Shown here: positions 50,750 through 60,344 of the stretch, piece after piece | How positions within the stretch are numbered: position 1 is the stretch's first letter | Layout of the letters: every line of letters starts with the position of its first letter | From: Igneacidithiobacillus copahuensis | GTDB lineage: Bacteria > Pseudomonadota > Gammaproteobacteria > Acidithiobacillales > Acidithiobacillaceae | DNA length: 64,000 bases | Direction: 5' to 3' | Assembly (NCBI RefSeq): GCF_018854015.1 | Contig: NZ_JAAXYO010000090.1 | Location: 26,131 to 90,130 of the forward strand | Notes under the pieces: generated by a model | The model's input: only the letters and a program-made list of their open reading frames with translations | Told to the model about the DNA's origin: nothing | Databases searched by the model: none | Program-made: the position numbers and the translations under genes

Positions 50750-52225
50750 TCAATACGCACCTTCCCGTCGGAACACGACCTTGACGGTGCGCAGTAAGAT
50801 GACGATGTCGTACCAAAGGGACCAATTCTTCACATACCAAGCGTCGAGGTGCACCCGCTCGGCAAAGGTGGTGTTACTGCGACCGCTGATCTGCCAGAGC
50901 CCGGTGATGCCGGGGCGAACCTGGGTGTAGAGGTGGATGCCCTCGCCATAGCGGGAACGTTCCTTTTCGAGGAGGGGGCGCGGACCAACCAGACTCATCT
51001 CGCCGCGCAAGACATTGAAGATCTGCGGTAGCTCGTCCAGGCTGGTCCGGCGCAGGAAGCGCCCAATGGACGTGACTCGGGGGTCATTCCGCAGCTTGTA
51101 GTTGCGCTCATATTCGGCCCGCGCTTCGGGGTGCTCATCCAGATAGAGATTCAGCTTTTGTTCAGCGTCCACCACCATGCTGCGAAACTTCAGGCACGGG
51201 AAAGGTCTGCCGTCTTTGCCTATGCGTTCTTGAGCGAAAAAGGCAGGGCCTCCATCTTCGCGGCGAATGCGCAAGACGATCACCAGCATTGGTACCGCCA
51301 GCATCAGCACAATCAGGCTGGTAGCCAACAGATCGAAAAGCTGCTTGATCCCTTGCGATGCCGGCCGCGCCAAGTTGTCGCGTACCCGCAGCATGAGCAC
51401 TTCATGGCTGAAAAAATGCATGGTTTCCAGCCCGAAAAGAGGCAGGCCGCGCAGGGGCGGGGCAATGGTCAGGTCACGGTAACTGAAGCTGAGGGTGCGG
51501 ATCAGCCGCTCCTGCGCCTCCCACTGATCCATGTCCAAGGCTAGAATCAAATGGGGGTTGCCCAGCCGGGCCAGGGTCTCCAGTGGATCATTGCCCAAGG
51601 TTTGGGTTGGAGCGCAGGCTGGAAAACCATCGCCGGGTGGCGTTGCGCCTTCCGGCACCAGTATCCGTTGCACCTCGTAGCCGAGAAGTGGCTCGCTGTC
51701 CAGGGCGCGAATGGCCTCTGCGGCGTTCTGCCCGCAACCGACGATCACCACGGGGCGATTCCATGCCCTGAGATGATACAGGATGCGCCGCATTGCCAGC
51801 CGACTGGCCGGCAAGAACAGGAAAGCCAATCCCCAGGTGGAGAAGAGCCACAGGCGCGACATCGGCCACTGGCCAAAAAATGCCAGGGAGGCGTTGAGGA
51901 CGACGAGTACCGTCAGCACCCCGACCATTTCCCCCATTTCGTCCCAGAAGGCCTTGCGCCGGGCGTAATGGCCTTTGTAGGCAAAAGCCAGAATGGCCGT
52001 GGCCGCCAGCAAAAAGAACAACAGGATGTTTACCTGAACGATCTCGCCCCACCAGTGCAGGAGTACCTGCAGGGGATCAATACCGTAGTACAGCGCATGC
52101 GAAATGCGCGCGAAGTAGAAGGCGGCGAAGAGAGCCAGCGCGTCCGCCATGCCGAGGAAGTAGGGCACCAGACGCTGCCAGGGGAGGCTGCGTTCGGTTC
52201 TGACGGTGGATTTCACGGTTGTCAC
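50750..52225 (-). CDS. wbaP: Undecaprenyl-phosphate sugar-phosphate transferase, WbaP type
   Basis: 491-residue initiating transferase of a Wzx/Wzy-type exopolysaccharide. Four N-terminal membrane helices (about 18-130) and a Rossmann CoA-binding-like domain (VVIVGCGQNAAEAIRAL) lead to the catalytic bacterial sugar transferase domain (about 300-491) with a re-entrant helix, PCLKFRSMVVDAE, SLVGPRPLLEKE and VRPGITGLWQISGRSN. WbaP-type enzymes move galactose-1-phosphate or glucose-1-phosphate onto undecaprenyl phosphate; the sugar is not known. GTG 52225 is preferred because GGAGA lies 7 bases before it. It is divergent from the Wza-like gene. Confidence 0.92.
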   Translation of the reverse strand: MTTVKSTVRTERSLPWQRLVPYFLGMADALALFAAFYFARISHALYYGIDPLQVLLHWWGEIVQVNILLFFLLAATAILAFAYKGHYARRKAFWDEMGEMVGVLTVLVVLNASLAFFGQWPMSRLWLFSTWGLAFLFLPASRLAMRRILYHLRAWNRPVVIVGCGQNAAEAIRALDSEPLLGYEVQRILVPEGATPPGDGFPACAPTQTLGNDPLETLARLGNPHLILALDMDQWEAQERLIRTLSFSYRDLTIAPPLRGLPLFGLETMHFFSHEVLMLRVRDNLARPASQGIKQLFDLLATSLIVLMLAVPMLVIVLRIRREDGGPAFFAQERIGKDGRPFPCLKFRSMVVDAEQKLNLYLDEHPEARAEYERNYKLRNDPRVTSIGRFLRRTSLDELPQIFNVLRGEMSLVGPRPLLEKERSRYGEGIHLYTQVRPGITGLWQISGRSNTTFAERVHLDAWYVKNWSLWYDIVILLRTVKVVFRREGAY

Positions 52226-53108
52226 TGGCAACTCTCCATCGTTAGAGGTGGCGAGGGAAGCATGGAGAGCTGCGCCTCGCTCGGATATGTCTCTGACCGG
52301 CCCGCATCATAAGCATGGCATTGCGCGAGTGGCATACGGTTCCTTTACCAAGCACGTACCCCGGATCGAAAACTACAGACGAGCCCGTCGGGGAGGCAGC
52401 GAGGGCAGAGAATCGGAGTGCTGGTAATGCATGGCCCAGAATGCAATCTCCGATCAAGATAATATGAAAATGGAAACAGAGAAAATAGCGTCCTGTCAAG
52501 GCCCCAAAAGATTTTGGTGTTAGACCAGTTGGCGTGTCTGGAACGCGCGGCCGGGGAAGATGCACCGATATGTGGAGGTTTTTCTGAGGTCGTATCAAAT
52601 CTGGTACAGATGCGCAGTTTTCTTTCTAATGGGATGATTTATCAGTATGGTAAAGATATTTCTTGTCCTTTCTGCCAAACCCAGGAGGCATCCGAGTAAC
52701 ATTGCTGAGACAAAGAATACCCGCCGAAACGATGGAGTGATCTCGTTACTATCTGATGGAGAACAGGTTACCGATTTGGCATAGTTGTTGCTTTGTGTTT
52801 CTGGACCACTTGTCATGGATATTGATGTCATGAAGCAACCAAGAGAATGCGCCAGCAACCAAATCCGTCTGGATGCCTTCAACGGCAACTGCTGGGGGAT
52901 CCACGGGCTTTGCATTGTGGTACCGGTTGGCATCATGGTCTTGCCCATCGGATCCACGGTGTGGAAATCTGTCCCAATGGCGACTATGTAGCGGATTGAT
53001 GTTCTTGGAAGGCAGTATCGGCGTCCACCGCAAGTTTTGACAGGAGTTCGCGTGAAGCCCGCGTTAAACGCAGCAAAAATTTTAGGCCCCACGGGGAGGT
53101 CGTCGGCA
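52226..53108. other. Long non-coding region between divergent exopolysaccharide genes
   Basis: 883 bases with no gene I can support. Open frames of 61-176 codons occur on both strands, but none shows a recognisable domain, ribosome-binding site or normal codon bias. GC is lower than in the neighbouring genes. It contains the palindrome CCAAAAGATTTTGG (52504-52517), and AT-rich AATATG/TAAT-like sequences near 52455-52470. It probably holds the promoters of wbaP (minus) and of the wza-wzc genes (plus), and perhaps a leader RNA. Confidence 0.5.
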
Positions 53109-54167
53109 ATGAAACTCATCCGCACCGCGCTGCTGGCTGGTCTGATTGGCGCTGGGCTCGCAGGTTGTGCTTCTTATCCCGATGATCTGCGGCCGGGCGT
53201 CAACAAGCCTCTCCCGTCAGCAGTGGTGGCCCAAAGTGATGAGCAGTTGTCCCCCGCTACGGTTCATCGGCTGTTGAATCAAAGCATTACCTATCACTTG
53301 GGGCCGGGGGATGTGGTGTCGGTATCGGTCTACCTCCATCCGGATCTCTCCGCGCCTGCGCCGGGGGTAACCTCTTCGGGGTTGGAGGGCGCTCTAGTCA
53401 GCAACGATGGAAACATCCAGCTGCCGCTGCTCGGCGTGGTTCATGTAGAAGGCATGACCACGGACCAGTTGCGGGCCCACCTGACCAAGCTCTACGCACA
53501 GTATGTCATTGATCCCAAGGTGACCGTCCAGCTTCAGGTGGCCCATAGCATCCGCTACTACCTCCTCGGCGAATTCACCAAACCCGGCCTGGTCTACTCC
53601 GACAGGCCCGTAAGGTTACTGGAAGCCATGGCCCTGGGCGGCTCGGTAGACCTTGCCAATGCCGATCTGCGAGGGGCGTACGTGGTACAGAACGGCCGCA
53701 AACTCCCAGTTAATTTCCACGCCTTGGTCATTGCTGGCGACCTACAGCAGAATATCCCACTGCGCAGCGGCGATACCGTCGTCGTGCCCAGCGTCAGCAG
53801 CATGAAGGCCTTTGTTTTTGGTGCGGTAAAAACGCCCGGTCCGGTCCCCTTCGTGGATGGGCGGCTCAGCCTGCTGCAGGCACTTTCCGATGCGGGTATG
53901 GACACCACCCAGCTTACCCTCGCCCGGCTTAGTGACATTCGCGTTATCCGCTCGGAAGGTACCACAGGCCAGTTTTATGTCGTCAACGCCCGAAAGATCC
54001 TGGAAGGTCAAGCTGCGCCCTTTTACCTGAAGTCCGGTGATATCGTCTTCGTGCCGCAAACCACCATCAGTAGTTGGAATCAGGCCATACAGCTCCTGCT
54101 GCCGTCGCTGCAAGCCATCTCCACGCTACTTCAGCCTTTCGTATCCATCAAGTTCTTGAGCCAATAG
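53109..54167 (+). CDS. Wza-type polysaccharide export outer-membrane lipoprotein
   Basis: 352-residue export protein with a lipobox LAGC (Cys20) after a 19-residue signal sequence, a Poly_export domain (ITYHLGPGDVVSVSVYLHPDL, about 82-160) and SLBB-type repeats (LLGEFTKPGLVYSDRPVRLLEAMALGG, VVPSVSSMKAFVFGAVKTPG). It should form the outer-membrane exit channel of the second exopolysaccharide system. GGGGAGG lies 8 bases before ATG 53109. The next gene, the Wzc-like kinase, begins 8 bases after its stop. Confidence 0.93.
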   Translation: MKLIRTALLAGLIGAGLAGCASYPDDLRPGVNKPLPSAVVAQSDEQLSPATVHRLLNQSITYHLGPGDVVSVSVYLHPDLSAPAPGVTSSGLEGALVSNDGNIQLPLLGVVHVEGMTTDQLRAHLTKLYAQYVIDPKVTVQLQVAHSIRYYLLGEFTKPGLVYSDRPVRLLEAMALGGSVDLANADLRGAYVVQNGRKLPVNFHALVIAGDLQQNIPLRSGDTVVVPSVSSMKAFVFGAVKTPGPVPFVDGRLSLLQALSDAGMDTTQLTLARLSDIRVIRSEGTTGQFYVVNARKILEGQAAPFYLKSGDIVFVPQTTISSWNQAIQLLLPSLQAISTLLQPFVSIKFLSQ

Positions 54168-54175
54168 GAGACTTT

Positions 54176-56683
54176 GTGTCCGATAAGCAACCAGCACAGA
54201 GCATGCCGCCCATAGGGGCTCCTGTGGCCAGCCCTATGGGGATGATCGGATCTGGCGATTCGGAGGGCGGAGACGAGTTCCAACTCGGACCCATCATCCA
54301 AACAATCAGAGCCGGTTGGAAATGGCCGGTACTGTTGGGTGGTGTCGCTGCCCTGCTGGCCTTGATCATGGTCCTCATCACTTCTCCGAAGTTCGAAGCC
54401 GGTGGATCCCTATACCTCGCCAGCGCGGAAAAAAACCAGCCGCTTTCCTCCGATGCGCTCAGCGGCATCTCTCTGCTCACTGGCCTGGTACAGGGTTCCA
54501 ACATGGACACCCAGATCGAGATCATCCGGAGCCGCGACATGGTTCAGCGGGCTATCCTTGCCTCTGGGATCAACGCGCAGGTATGGAACGCCGGGCACCG
54601 ACCGGGCCTGTCGTATGCGGGATGGGTCTTCGGCGGCCGGGAGCTGTCTCTCTATGCCCCACCCCCACATGCCCTGCGTGCGTTATATGCTGAGGTAACC
54701 AATGCTAGTTTGGCCGGGCAGGTACTAACCATACGCTTTGCGCAAGCCGACAAATACCAGATTCTTCATCACGGGAAGGTGTTGTTGACGGGTCTGCTCG
54801 GGCAGCCTGCAGTCGGGCCGGACCTACGTTTGACGCTGGATCCTGTGCAGCCTCAATATGTTCCTGCGGCCCATGCGGAATACCAGATCCGCATAAACAG
54901 TCCTCTTGCCTCCTACGATGCCATGATGAGCTCCGGAGCGCTCTCCGTATCCCAAGTGGGAGGGCTGGCAGACGCGGCGGGAGCCGGCAGGACTAGCTAC
55001 CTAGTTGGCATTCACTATCAGAGTGCCGATCCGTACGCCGCCCGGCGCTTCGTCCAAACCCTCATGCAGACCTACCTGACCGAAACTGGATCCTGGAGTA
55101 CCGACCAAGCCGGTGCCACCTACGATTACCTCAGTGGGCAACTGAAAAAAATCCGCACTGCTCTCAGTGCTGCCGATACCCGGCTGGCTAATTTTCAGAG
55201 CAAAAGCGGCGTGATCTCTGTTCCCGAGGCAGCCAAGGAGCTGATCCAGCAGCTTGCCACGTACGAAACCCAGCGTTCCCAGACCAAGATCACCCTCTAT
55301 GGCTTGCAGCAGATCCAGAAGGCCCTGGCTCAGCCCGATAGCAAGCTGAACCCCTACCTGTTCAGCAATGTTCAGGATCCCGTCCTGAATGGGCTCAGTA
55401 CTCGTCTGGCCGAGGCCCAGACCAAACTCGACTCTCTGCAAAAGCTCTACACCAGCGCCGCCCCGCAGGTAGTGCAGGTGAAGTCTGAGATCGCCTCCAT
55501 CCGCTCGGCTATCGGCAACCTCGTTAATAATCAGGAGAGGATAGCCAACCAACAGCTCCAATCCATCGACTCCATTATTGGCCAGACCCGGGCACAGATG
55601 GGCAGTTATCCTCGATCCGAACTGGAGATCATCTCCCTCACCCGTTCCACCGAGGTCCTGGGCAAGCTCTACATGTTCCTCCTGCAAAAGCAGGAGGAGG
55701 CCGCCGTCAATAAGGCCAGTACCTTGACCAAGAATCGCGTACTGGATACCGCCTTGGTGCGAGACAAGCCGGTAGCGCCGGATGCCAAGCGGGAAATTCT
55801 GCTGGATGGTCTGCTGGGGGTACTCTTGGGCCTGGGTATCGTCCTTGGCCGTTATTGGTTGCATCCTGGTTTTCGCAGCGAGGAAGAAGTGCGCCGCCGC
55901 TATCCCTTCCTGCCGGTCTACGGGCTTCTGCCGGCAGAACAGATCCCTCCCAAGACCCAGGCGACCTCGTTCAAGATGCCGGATCCGCGCTCCAGCTATG
56001 GTGAGGCCCTGCGCCTGCTGCGCGGCAACCTCTATCTCGCTGCGGGAGAAGGGCGTGGGCAGGTGCTGGCCCTGAGCTCGGCTATCCCTGGGGATGGCAA
56101 AAGCACGCTCGCCTTTCAGCTCGCCGTGGCCTTGGCCCAGGACGGCAAAAAGGTCCTCCTGCTCGATGCGGATCTGCGCAAGCCCCATGCTCATCTCGCG
56201 TTCCGGGTCGCTCAAGAACCCGGCCTGGCAGCAGTTCTCGCCGGCCGCTCCAGCTGGGAGGAAGCTCTGCATCATATCGAGGATACCGGTATTGATCTGA
56301 TCACTGCGGGGAATACCCCACCCAACCCGAGCGAACACCTTGGGTCAGGCAAACTGGCGGAGTTGCTGGTTGCCTTGCGTTCCCATTACGACTACATCGT
56401 GATGGATACGCCGCCGTTCCCAATGGTGGGCGATATGTTGACCATCGGCCCACTGGTGGATCGCTTGCTGACGGTCGCAAAGATTGAGCACACCCCGCGT
56501 CGCGCCTACCAGGAACATTTGCAGGGCATCCTCGGCCTGCATCGTCCGTCTGGTTTGATCATCTTCGGTATCCATATCCTTGGGAGCTATCGTTACGGTT
56601 ATGGGATCCATGCCAAAGGTGGGTCGTGGGCGTCTGCCGAAAGCTGGCGGCGGTTTCTGGTAAGCCTGAGAAATCGGAAATGA
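54176..56683 (+). CDS. Wzc-type polysaccharide copolymerase and tyrosine autokinase
   Basis: 835-residue inner-membrane protein. A first membrane helix (about 52-72) leads to a Wzz domain and a long periplasmic coiled-coil region, and a second helix (about 545-562) to a cytoplasmic BY-kinase domain with Walker A AIPGDGKST (636-644), Walker A' VLLLDADLRK and Walker B IVMDTPPFP. The C-terminal tail has few tyrosines (YRYGYG near 806-811) where other Wzc proteins carry a cluster. It starts at GTG with TAGGAG 5 bases before. It overlaps the phosphatase gene by ATGA, so kinase and phosphatase are coupled. Confidence 0.93.
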   Translation: MSDKQPAQSMPPIGAPVASPMGMIGSGDSEGGDEFQLGPIIQTIRAGWKWPVLLGGVAALLALIMVLITSPKFEAGGSLYLASAEKNQPLSSDALSGISLLTGLVQGSNMDTQIEIIRSRDMVQRAILASGINAQVWNAGHRPGLSYAGWVFGGRELSLYAPPPHALRALYAEVTNASLAGQVLTIRFAQADKYQILHHGKVLLTGLLGQPAVGPDLRLTLDPVQPQYVPAAHAEYQIRINSPLASYDAMMSSGALSVSQVGGLADAAGAGRTSYLVGIHYQSADPYAARRFVQTLMQTYLTETGSWSTDQAGATYDYLSGQLKKIRTALSAADTRLANFQSKSGVISVPEAAKELIQQLATYETQRSQTKITLYGLQQIQKALAQPDSKLNPYLFSNVQDPVLNGLSTRLAEAQTKLDSLQKLYTSAAPQVVQVKSEIASIRSAIGNLVNNQERIANQQLQSIDSIIGQTRAQMGSYPRSELEIISLTRSTEVLGKLYMFLLQKQEEAAVNKASTLTKNRVLDTALVRDKPVAPDAKREILLDGLLGVLLGLGIVLGRYWLHPGFRSEEEVRRRYPFLPVYGLLPAEQIPPKTQATSFKMPDPRSSYGEALRLLRGNLYLAAGEGRGQVLALSSAIPGDGKSTLAFQLAVALAQDGKKVLLLDADLRKPHAHLAFRVAQEPGLAAVLAGRSSWEEALHHIEDTGIDLITAGNTPPNPSEHLGSGKLAELLVALRSHYDYIVMDTPPFPMVGDMLTIGPLVDRLLTVAKIEHTPRRAYQEHLQGILGLHRPSGLIIFGIHILGSYRYGYGIHAKGGSWASAESWRRFLVSLRNRK

Positions 56684-57441
56684 TGCAGGAGCTGCGCGAG
56701 CGTGTGCTTGCCGTATCGAAGCGGGTGCTTGGACATAGCGTTCTGGGCCCTGCTTGGGATTTCCATTGCCATCTGCTCCCAGGAGTGGATGATGGTCTTC
56801 GCAGTCTCCAAGAGGCTCGAGCGGCCATCGAGGGGATGCAGGCCCTGGGGTATCGTGGAGCTGTGCTGACTCCCCACATTTATCCGGGGGTATATGACAA
56901 TCTGCCAGGTCAGCTGCAGGAAGCCGTCCACGATCTGCAGCAACGTGTTGGCGACGACTTTACTCTTCGCCTCGCTGCCGAGTATTTCGTGGACGAAAGT
57001 TTGTTCGAGGCGATCGAGCGGGATGATTTGCTGCATCTGCCGGTGTTGGGCCACAAATTGGTCCTCGTCGAATACCCGATGCTCCAGCCTTCGTCTTGTG
57101 CCGACGATGTGATGTTGACCTTGAAGCAGGCCGGATACCAGCCCGTCCTGGCCCACGTGGAACGCTACCGATATCTGCGCTGGGATCGTGATAGCCAGCT
57201 CGCTCGCTTGCAACAATTGGATGTGTGGCTTCAGTGCGACATCGGTAGCCTGGTGGGCCAGTATGGCCGAGGCCCGCAGCAGCTGGCCCGGTGGCTCATG
57301 GAGCGTGATCTAGTCGCCCTGTGGGGTACGGATCTACATCGGGTTGAGCAATTGCAGCGTTATGTAGCGCCGGGTCTTGCCGTACTGCAAAGAAACAGGT
57401 TTAGAATCAATCCGATGTTGATAGATTCGGTGGCCGGATGA
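56680..57441 (+). CDS. CpsB/CapC-type PHP tyrosine phosphatase
   Basis: 253-residue PHP-domain phosphatase that would dephosphorylate the Wzc-like kinase. WDFHCHLLPGVDDG (about 26-39) carries the metal-binding HxH and an aspartate pair, GAVLTPHIYP and HVERYRYL supply further histidines, and GTDLHRV completes the site. This manganese-dependent family differs from the small cysteine phosphatase Wzb of E. coli. It overlaps the kinase gene, and the flippase begins 22 bases after its stop. Confidence 0.9.
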   Translation: MMQELRERVLAVSKRVLGHSVLGPAWDFHCHLLPGVDDGLRSLQEARAAIEGMQALGYRGAVLTPHIYPGVYDNLPGQLQEAVHDLQQRVGDDFTLRLAAEYFVDESLFEAIERDDLLHLPVLGHKLVLVEYPMLQPSSCADDVMLTLKQAGYQPVLAHVERYRYLRWDRDSQLARLQQLDVWLQCDIGSLVGQYGRGPQQLARWLMERDLVALWGTDLHRVEQLQRYVAPGLAVLQRNRFRINPMLIDSVAG

Positions 57442-57463
57442 AACAGGATCTGGAGAAAGACGG

Positions 57464-58819
57464 GTGAACGGGGAAACGCCGACTGGCAGTGTGTCTTCGT
57501 CTAGGATAGACAGCGGCGTCTTGCGGCGGATTCTCCATGGCTTTGGCGCCAATGCTTATAGCCAGATAGTAACGATCGTCATCCAATTGGCTGGGGTGCC
57601 AATCTTGCTGCATGCGTGGGGAGAGCAGCTGTACGGCGAATGGCTGATCCTCGCTGCCATCCCGACCTATCTGTCCATGGCGGATCTCGGTTTTTCGCAG
57701 TCGGCTGGCAACGACATGACTGCCCGTATGGGGCGTGGCGACACCCAGGGCGCCCTCGCCGTCTTCCAGAGTTTAGCGGCGCTGGTCTATGGACTTGCGG
57801 TGGCGGGATTGGCGCTGGTCATATTGCTGGTGGCGTTGCTACCGCTGGGTCACTGGCTGCATCTCACCTCCCTTTCCACCAGCGAGGTGCGTTGGATCCT
57901 TTGGTTATTGGTAGCCCAAGTACTGGTAAAGCTCGCTGATGGGGTCAACCATGCAGGTTTTCGTGCGAATGGTGATTATGCCCTGCATGTCCAAATCAAC
58001 GCCAATACCTTGCTCGTGCAGCAGGTCGGAATGTGGGGACTGGCCCTTTCTGGCTGTGGGCTTTTGGTGGCGGCGGCGTGGTTCGTAGGCGTGTGGCTTG
58101 TGGCGACGCCGGCGGTCGCCTTGCTGCTCTTTCGGCGACATCCAGTGCTGCGACCGGGTTTTGTAAACGCGCGACTGGCGCACCTGCAGGGGTTATTACG
58201 TCCGGCGCTGGCCAATCTATCCCTTACGCTCGCGAATGCCCTTAGTATCCAGGGTATGTTGCTAGTGGTGGCTGCAGTGATGGGGCCAGTAGCGGTCGTC
58301 ACCTATAGTGTGCTGCGCACCCTCACTCGTCTCGTGGTGCAGGGGATCGCCGCCATCACCCATGCGATGGAGCCCGAGGTGGCGCGTGCCTGGGGGCAGG
58401 GCAATTCCAATCTTGTCAGGATCCTGTATCTTCGTGGAATGGGGATCAGCCTGGCGCTTGCGCTTGGTGTCGGGATCGCCCTGTATTTCTTGGGCGGTTT
58501 GGTGGTGGCCTTTTGGACCCACGGCAAGGTGGTCATGAATGCCGGGCTCTTTCACTGGCTCCTCCTAGCTGCCTTCACGACTGTGCTCTGGCAGTCCGCC
58601 GTTAGCTTTTTGAAAGCTCTTAACCGACAGGTACGCGTAGCCATGTGGTTCGTGATCGCATCTGGAGCAGGCTTGCTGCTCGCATATCTTCTGCTGCGCT
58701 GGACTCACGATTTGGCGGGAGTCGGCATGGCCTTGGTCGCGGTCGACATCGGGGTTGGGGTCTATGCGTTGTTGCTGGCGAACCGCCTCTCCGGGTTGCA
58801 CCGGAGTTATGCATCATGA
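57464..58819 (+). CDS. Wzx-type oligosaccharide flippase
   Basis: 451-residue polytopic protein with about 12-14 hydrophobic helices spaced evenly, the pattern of the polysaccharide transport/Wzx (MOP) superfamily, with YGEWLILAAIPTYLSMADLGFSQSAGNDM near the start. It should move the lipid-linked repeat unit to the periplasmic side. It starts at GTG. The frame directly after its stop continues as a glycosyltransferase-like relic. Confidence 0.85.
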   Translation: MNGETPTGSVSSSRIDSGVLRRILHGFGANAYSQIVTIVIQLAGVPILLHAWGEQLYGEWLILAAIPTYLSMADLGFSQSAGNDMTARMGRGDTQGALAVFQSLAALVYGLAVAGLALVILLVALLPLGHWLHLTSLSTSEVRWILWLLVAQVLVKLADGVNHAGFRANGDYALHVQINANTLLVQQVGMWGLALSGCGLLVAAAWFVGVWLVATPAVALLLFRRHPVLRPGFVNARLAHLQGLLRPALANLSLTLANALSIQGMLLVVAAVMGPVAVVTYSVLRTLTRLVVQGIAAITHAMEPEVARAWGQGNSNLVRILYLRGMGISLALALGVGIALYFLGGLVVAFWTHGKVVMNAGLFHWLLLAAFTTVLWQSAVSFLKALNRQVRVAMWFVIASGAGLLLAYLLLRWTHDLAGVGMALVAVDIGVGVYALLLANRLSGLHRSYAS

Positions 58820-59002
58820 TTATTGCAGAGAAACCTACTTGCGGAGGGAGTAGGGGGCTATGTCGCTTCCATCCGTGCTCCCGAAATTCTAGCTGAGCGC
58901 TTGCAGAGAATGGTAGGCGTTCTTGACCGGCAACGCCGGATGGGCAAGGCAGCTCTGCTTAGAGTGCCGGGCATTGGTGGCCGGGTAAAAATTTTGGGAT
59001 GA
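58820..59002 (+). pseudogene. Remnant of a GT4 glycosyltransferase C-terminus
   Basis: After the flippase stop the same frame stays open for 60 codons. Its product, NLLAEGVGGYVASIRAPEIL then AERLQRMVGVLDRQRRMGKAAL, matches the end of GT4 enzymes, where 'E G..G.lv....e.LA.rl..ll.d...r.rMg.aar' is conserved. No start codon with a ribosome-binding site is present and the rest of the gene is missing. It therefore looks like the tail of a lost glycosyltransferase between the flippase and the next transferase. Confidence 0.6.
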
Positions 59003-59034
59003 CATCTTCGCGATGCTGAGGAACCTACTACTAT

Positions 59035-59277
59035 ATGCATAAGGACGAATTTGCCATTTATCGGCAACGTATCTTCGGCGCCTGCGTGATTGCGTGTGGC
59101 GAGGTACCGGCGCCGCGCGTGTTATATCTGCTTTGGCTGATAGAGCGTTGCGAGCCAGCGCATCGCAATGTAACGATCACGGAGATCGATTTTGGCCAGG
59201 CAGGAGGGACAGGCAGCATTGACCGCCGTGCAGTGTTCTCGCAGAGCCTGTGGGCAATGTCGTGGAAGGGCGTGTGA
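59035..59277 (+). CDS. Unrecognised small ORF, 80 residues
   Basis: Reads from ATG 59035 to TGA 59275-59277 and its stop overlaps the start of the next gene by one base (TGATG). The product has a hydrophobic patch (GACVIACGEVPAPRVLYLLWLIE) and two cysteines but no known domain, and no ribosome-binding site. It may be non-functional debris of the same lost gene, or a chance frame. Confidence 0.25.
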   Translation: MHKDEFAIYRQRIFGACVIACGEVPAPRVLYLLWLIERCEPAHRNVTITEIDFGQAGGTGSIDRRAVFSQSLWAMSWKGV

Positions 59278-60344
59278 TGCGTATTGCTTACGTCGGCCAG
59301 CATAGTGGCACTTCCTTTCATCGTGGTCTGGCACTGGAACGCCTGGGCCACGATGTCACGATCGTTGATCCTTGGGCGTGGCTGCCCGAGGGCCGGTGGG
59401 TGGGTCCTTGGTTGTACCGGGGAGGTGGCATCGGTTCAAACCTAATGCTGGGTCGACGCCTAGTCGAGACGGTCAGCCTATCGCGCCCCGATCTGGTGTG
59501 GATCGATCAGGGCGAGTGGTTTGGTCCGCGCATCGTAGATGGGATCCACAAACGCTGCGGTCCATCCGTACCGGTCGTCAACTACACGGTCGACGATCCG
59601 TTCGGGGGCCGGGATGCCCGACGTTTCTCTGGTTTTCTTTCAGCAGTACCCGAGTACGACCTGTTGGCGGTAATGCGTGCCGAGAATGTCGCGGAGGCAC
59701 GCGCCCGTGGTGCGCGAGAGGTCATGCGAGTCTGGTTCAGTGCAGATGAAATAGCGCATAGGCCGCGTGAGCTGAGCGCAGAGCAGTATCGGCGTTTTGC
59801 CAGCGAGGTGGTATTTGTCGGTACCTGGATGCCGGAGCGCGGGCCGTTCATGGCCGAACTAGTGCGGCATGGCGTGCCGATGTCGATCTGGGGTGATCGC
59901 TGGCAGAAGGCGCCAGAATGGCCGCAACTTGCGCCGTACTGGCGCGGTTCTGGGCTTTATTCCAACGACGATTATGCCGCCGCCATCCTTGCTGGCAAGA
60001 TCAGCCTAGGTCTGCTGTCCAAGGGCAACCGTGATCTGCACACTACGCGCAGCCTGGAGATTACCGCCTTGGGTGGATTGTTCTGCGCCGAACGCACAAG
60101 TGAGCATCTGGAGCTTTACGAGGACGGTCGGGAGGCGGTGTTCTGGAGTAACGCCGCCGAGTGTGCCGAGCAGTGCATGGCCCTGCTGGCCGACGAGCCA
60201 CGGCGCAAAATCATCGCTGCGGCGGGCCATGCCCGAGCCTTGCGTAACGGCCACTACAATGAACGGGTGCTGGCGCAGGTAATCGATGCAGCCGTTGGAC
60301 AAGGGGATACCCTGTGCCCTACTGATGAAGGCGATAAGATATGA
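59277..60344 (+). CDS. Glycosyltransferase, CgeB-like
   Basis: 355-residue GT-B fold protein: N-terminal MRIAYVGQHSGTSFHRGLALERLGHDVTIVDP, VNYTVDDPFG (about 107-116), and a C-terminal half with RSLEITALGGLFCAERTSEHLELYEDGREAVFW, the spore-protein-CgeB/DUF3880 transferase pattern. It probably adds one sugar of the repeat unit. ATG 59277 is preferred to an earlier ATG at 59250 because the conserved domain begins there. It overlaps the polymerase by ATGA. Confidence 0.75.
   Translation: MRIAYVGQHSGTSFHRGLALERLGHDVTIVDPWAWLPEGRWVGPWLYRGGGIGSNLMLGRRLVETVSLSRPDLVWIDQGEWFGPRIVDGIHKRCGPSVPVVNYTVDDPFGGRDARRFSGFLSAVPEYDLLAVMRAENVAEARARGAREVMRVWFSADEIAHRPRELSAEQYRRFASEVVFVGTWMPERGPFMAELVRHGVPMSIWGDRWQKAPEWPQLAPYWRGSGLYSNDDYAAAILAGKISLGLLSKGNRDLHTTRSLEITALGGLFCAERTSEHLELYEDGREAVFWSNAAECAEQCMALLADEPRRKIIAAAGHARALRNGHYNERVLAQVIDAAVGQGDTLCPTDEGDKI

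Noticed and set aside
52595..53125. 176-codon minus-strand frame in the gap before the wza-like gene
   Set aside because: No domain, irregular composition and no ribosome-binding site; it also covers the ribosome-binding site and start of the wza-like gene.
55001..56338. 445-codon frame antisense to the Wzc-like gene
   Set aside because: Shadow of the Wzc-like coding sequence, which has all kinase motifs.
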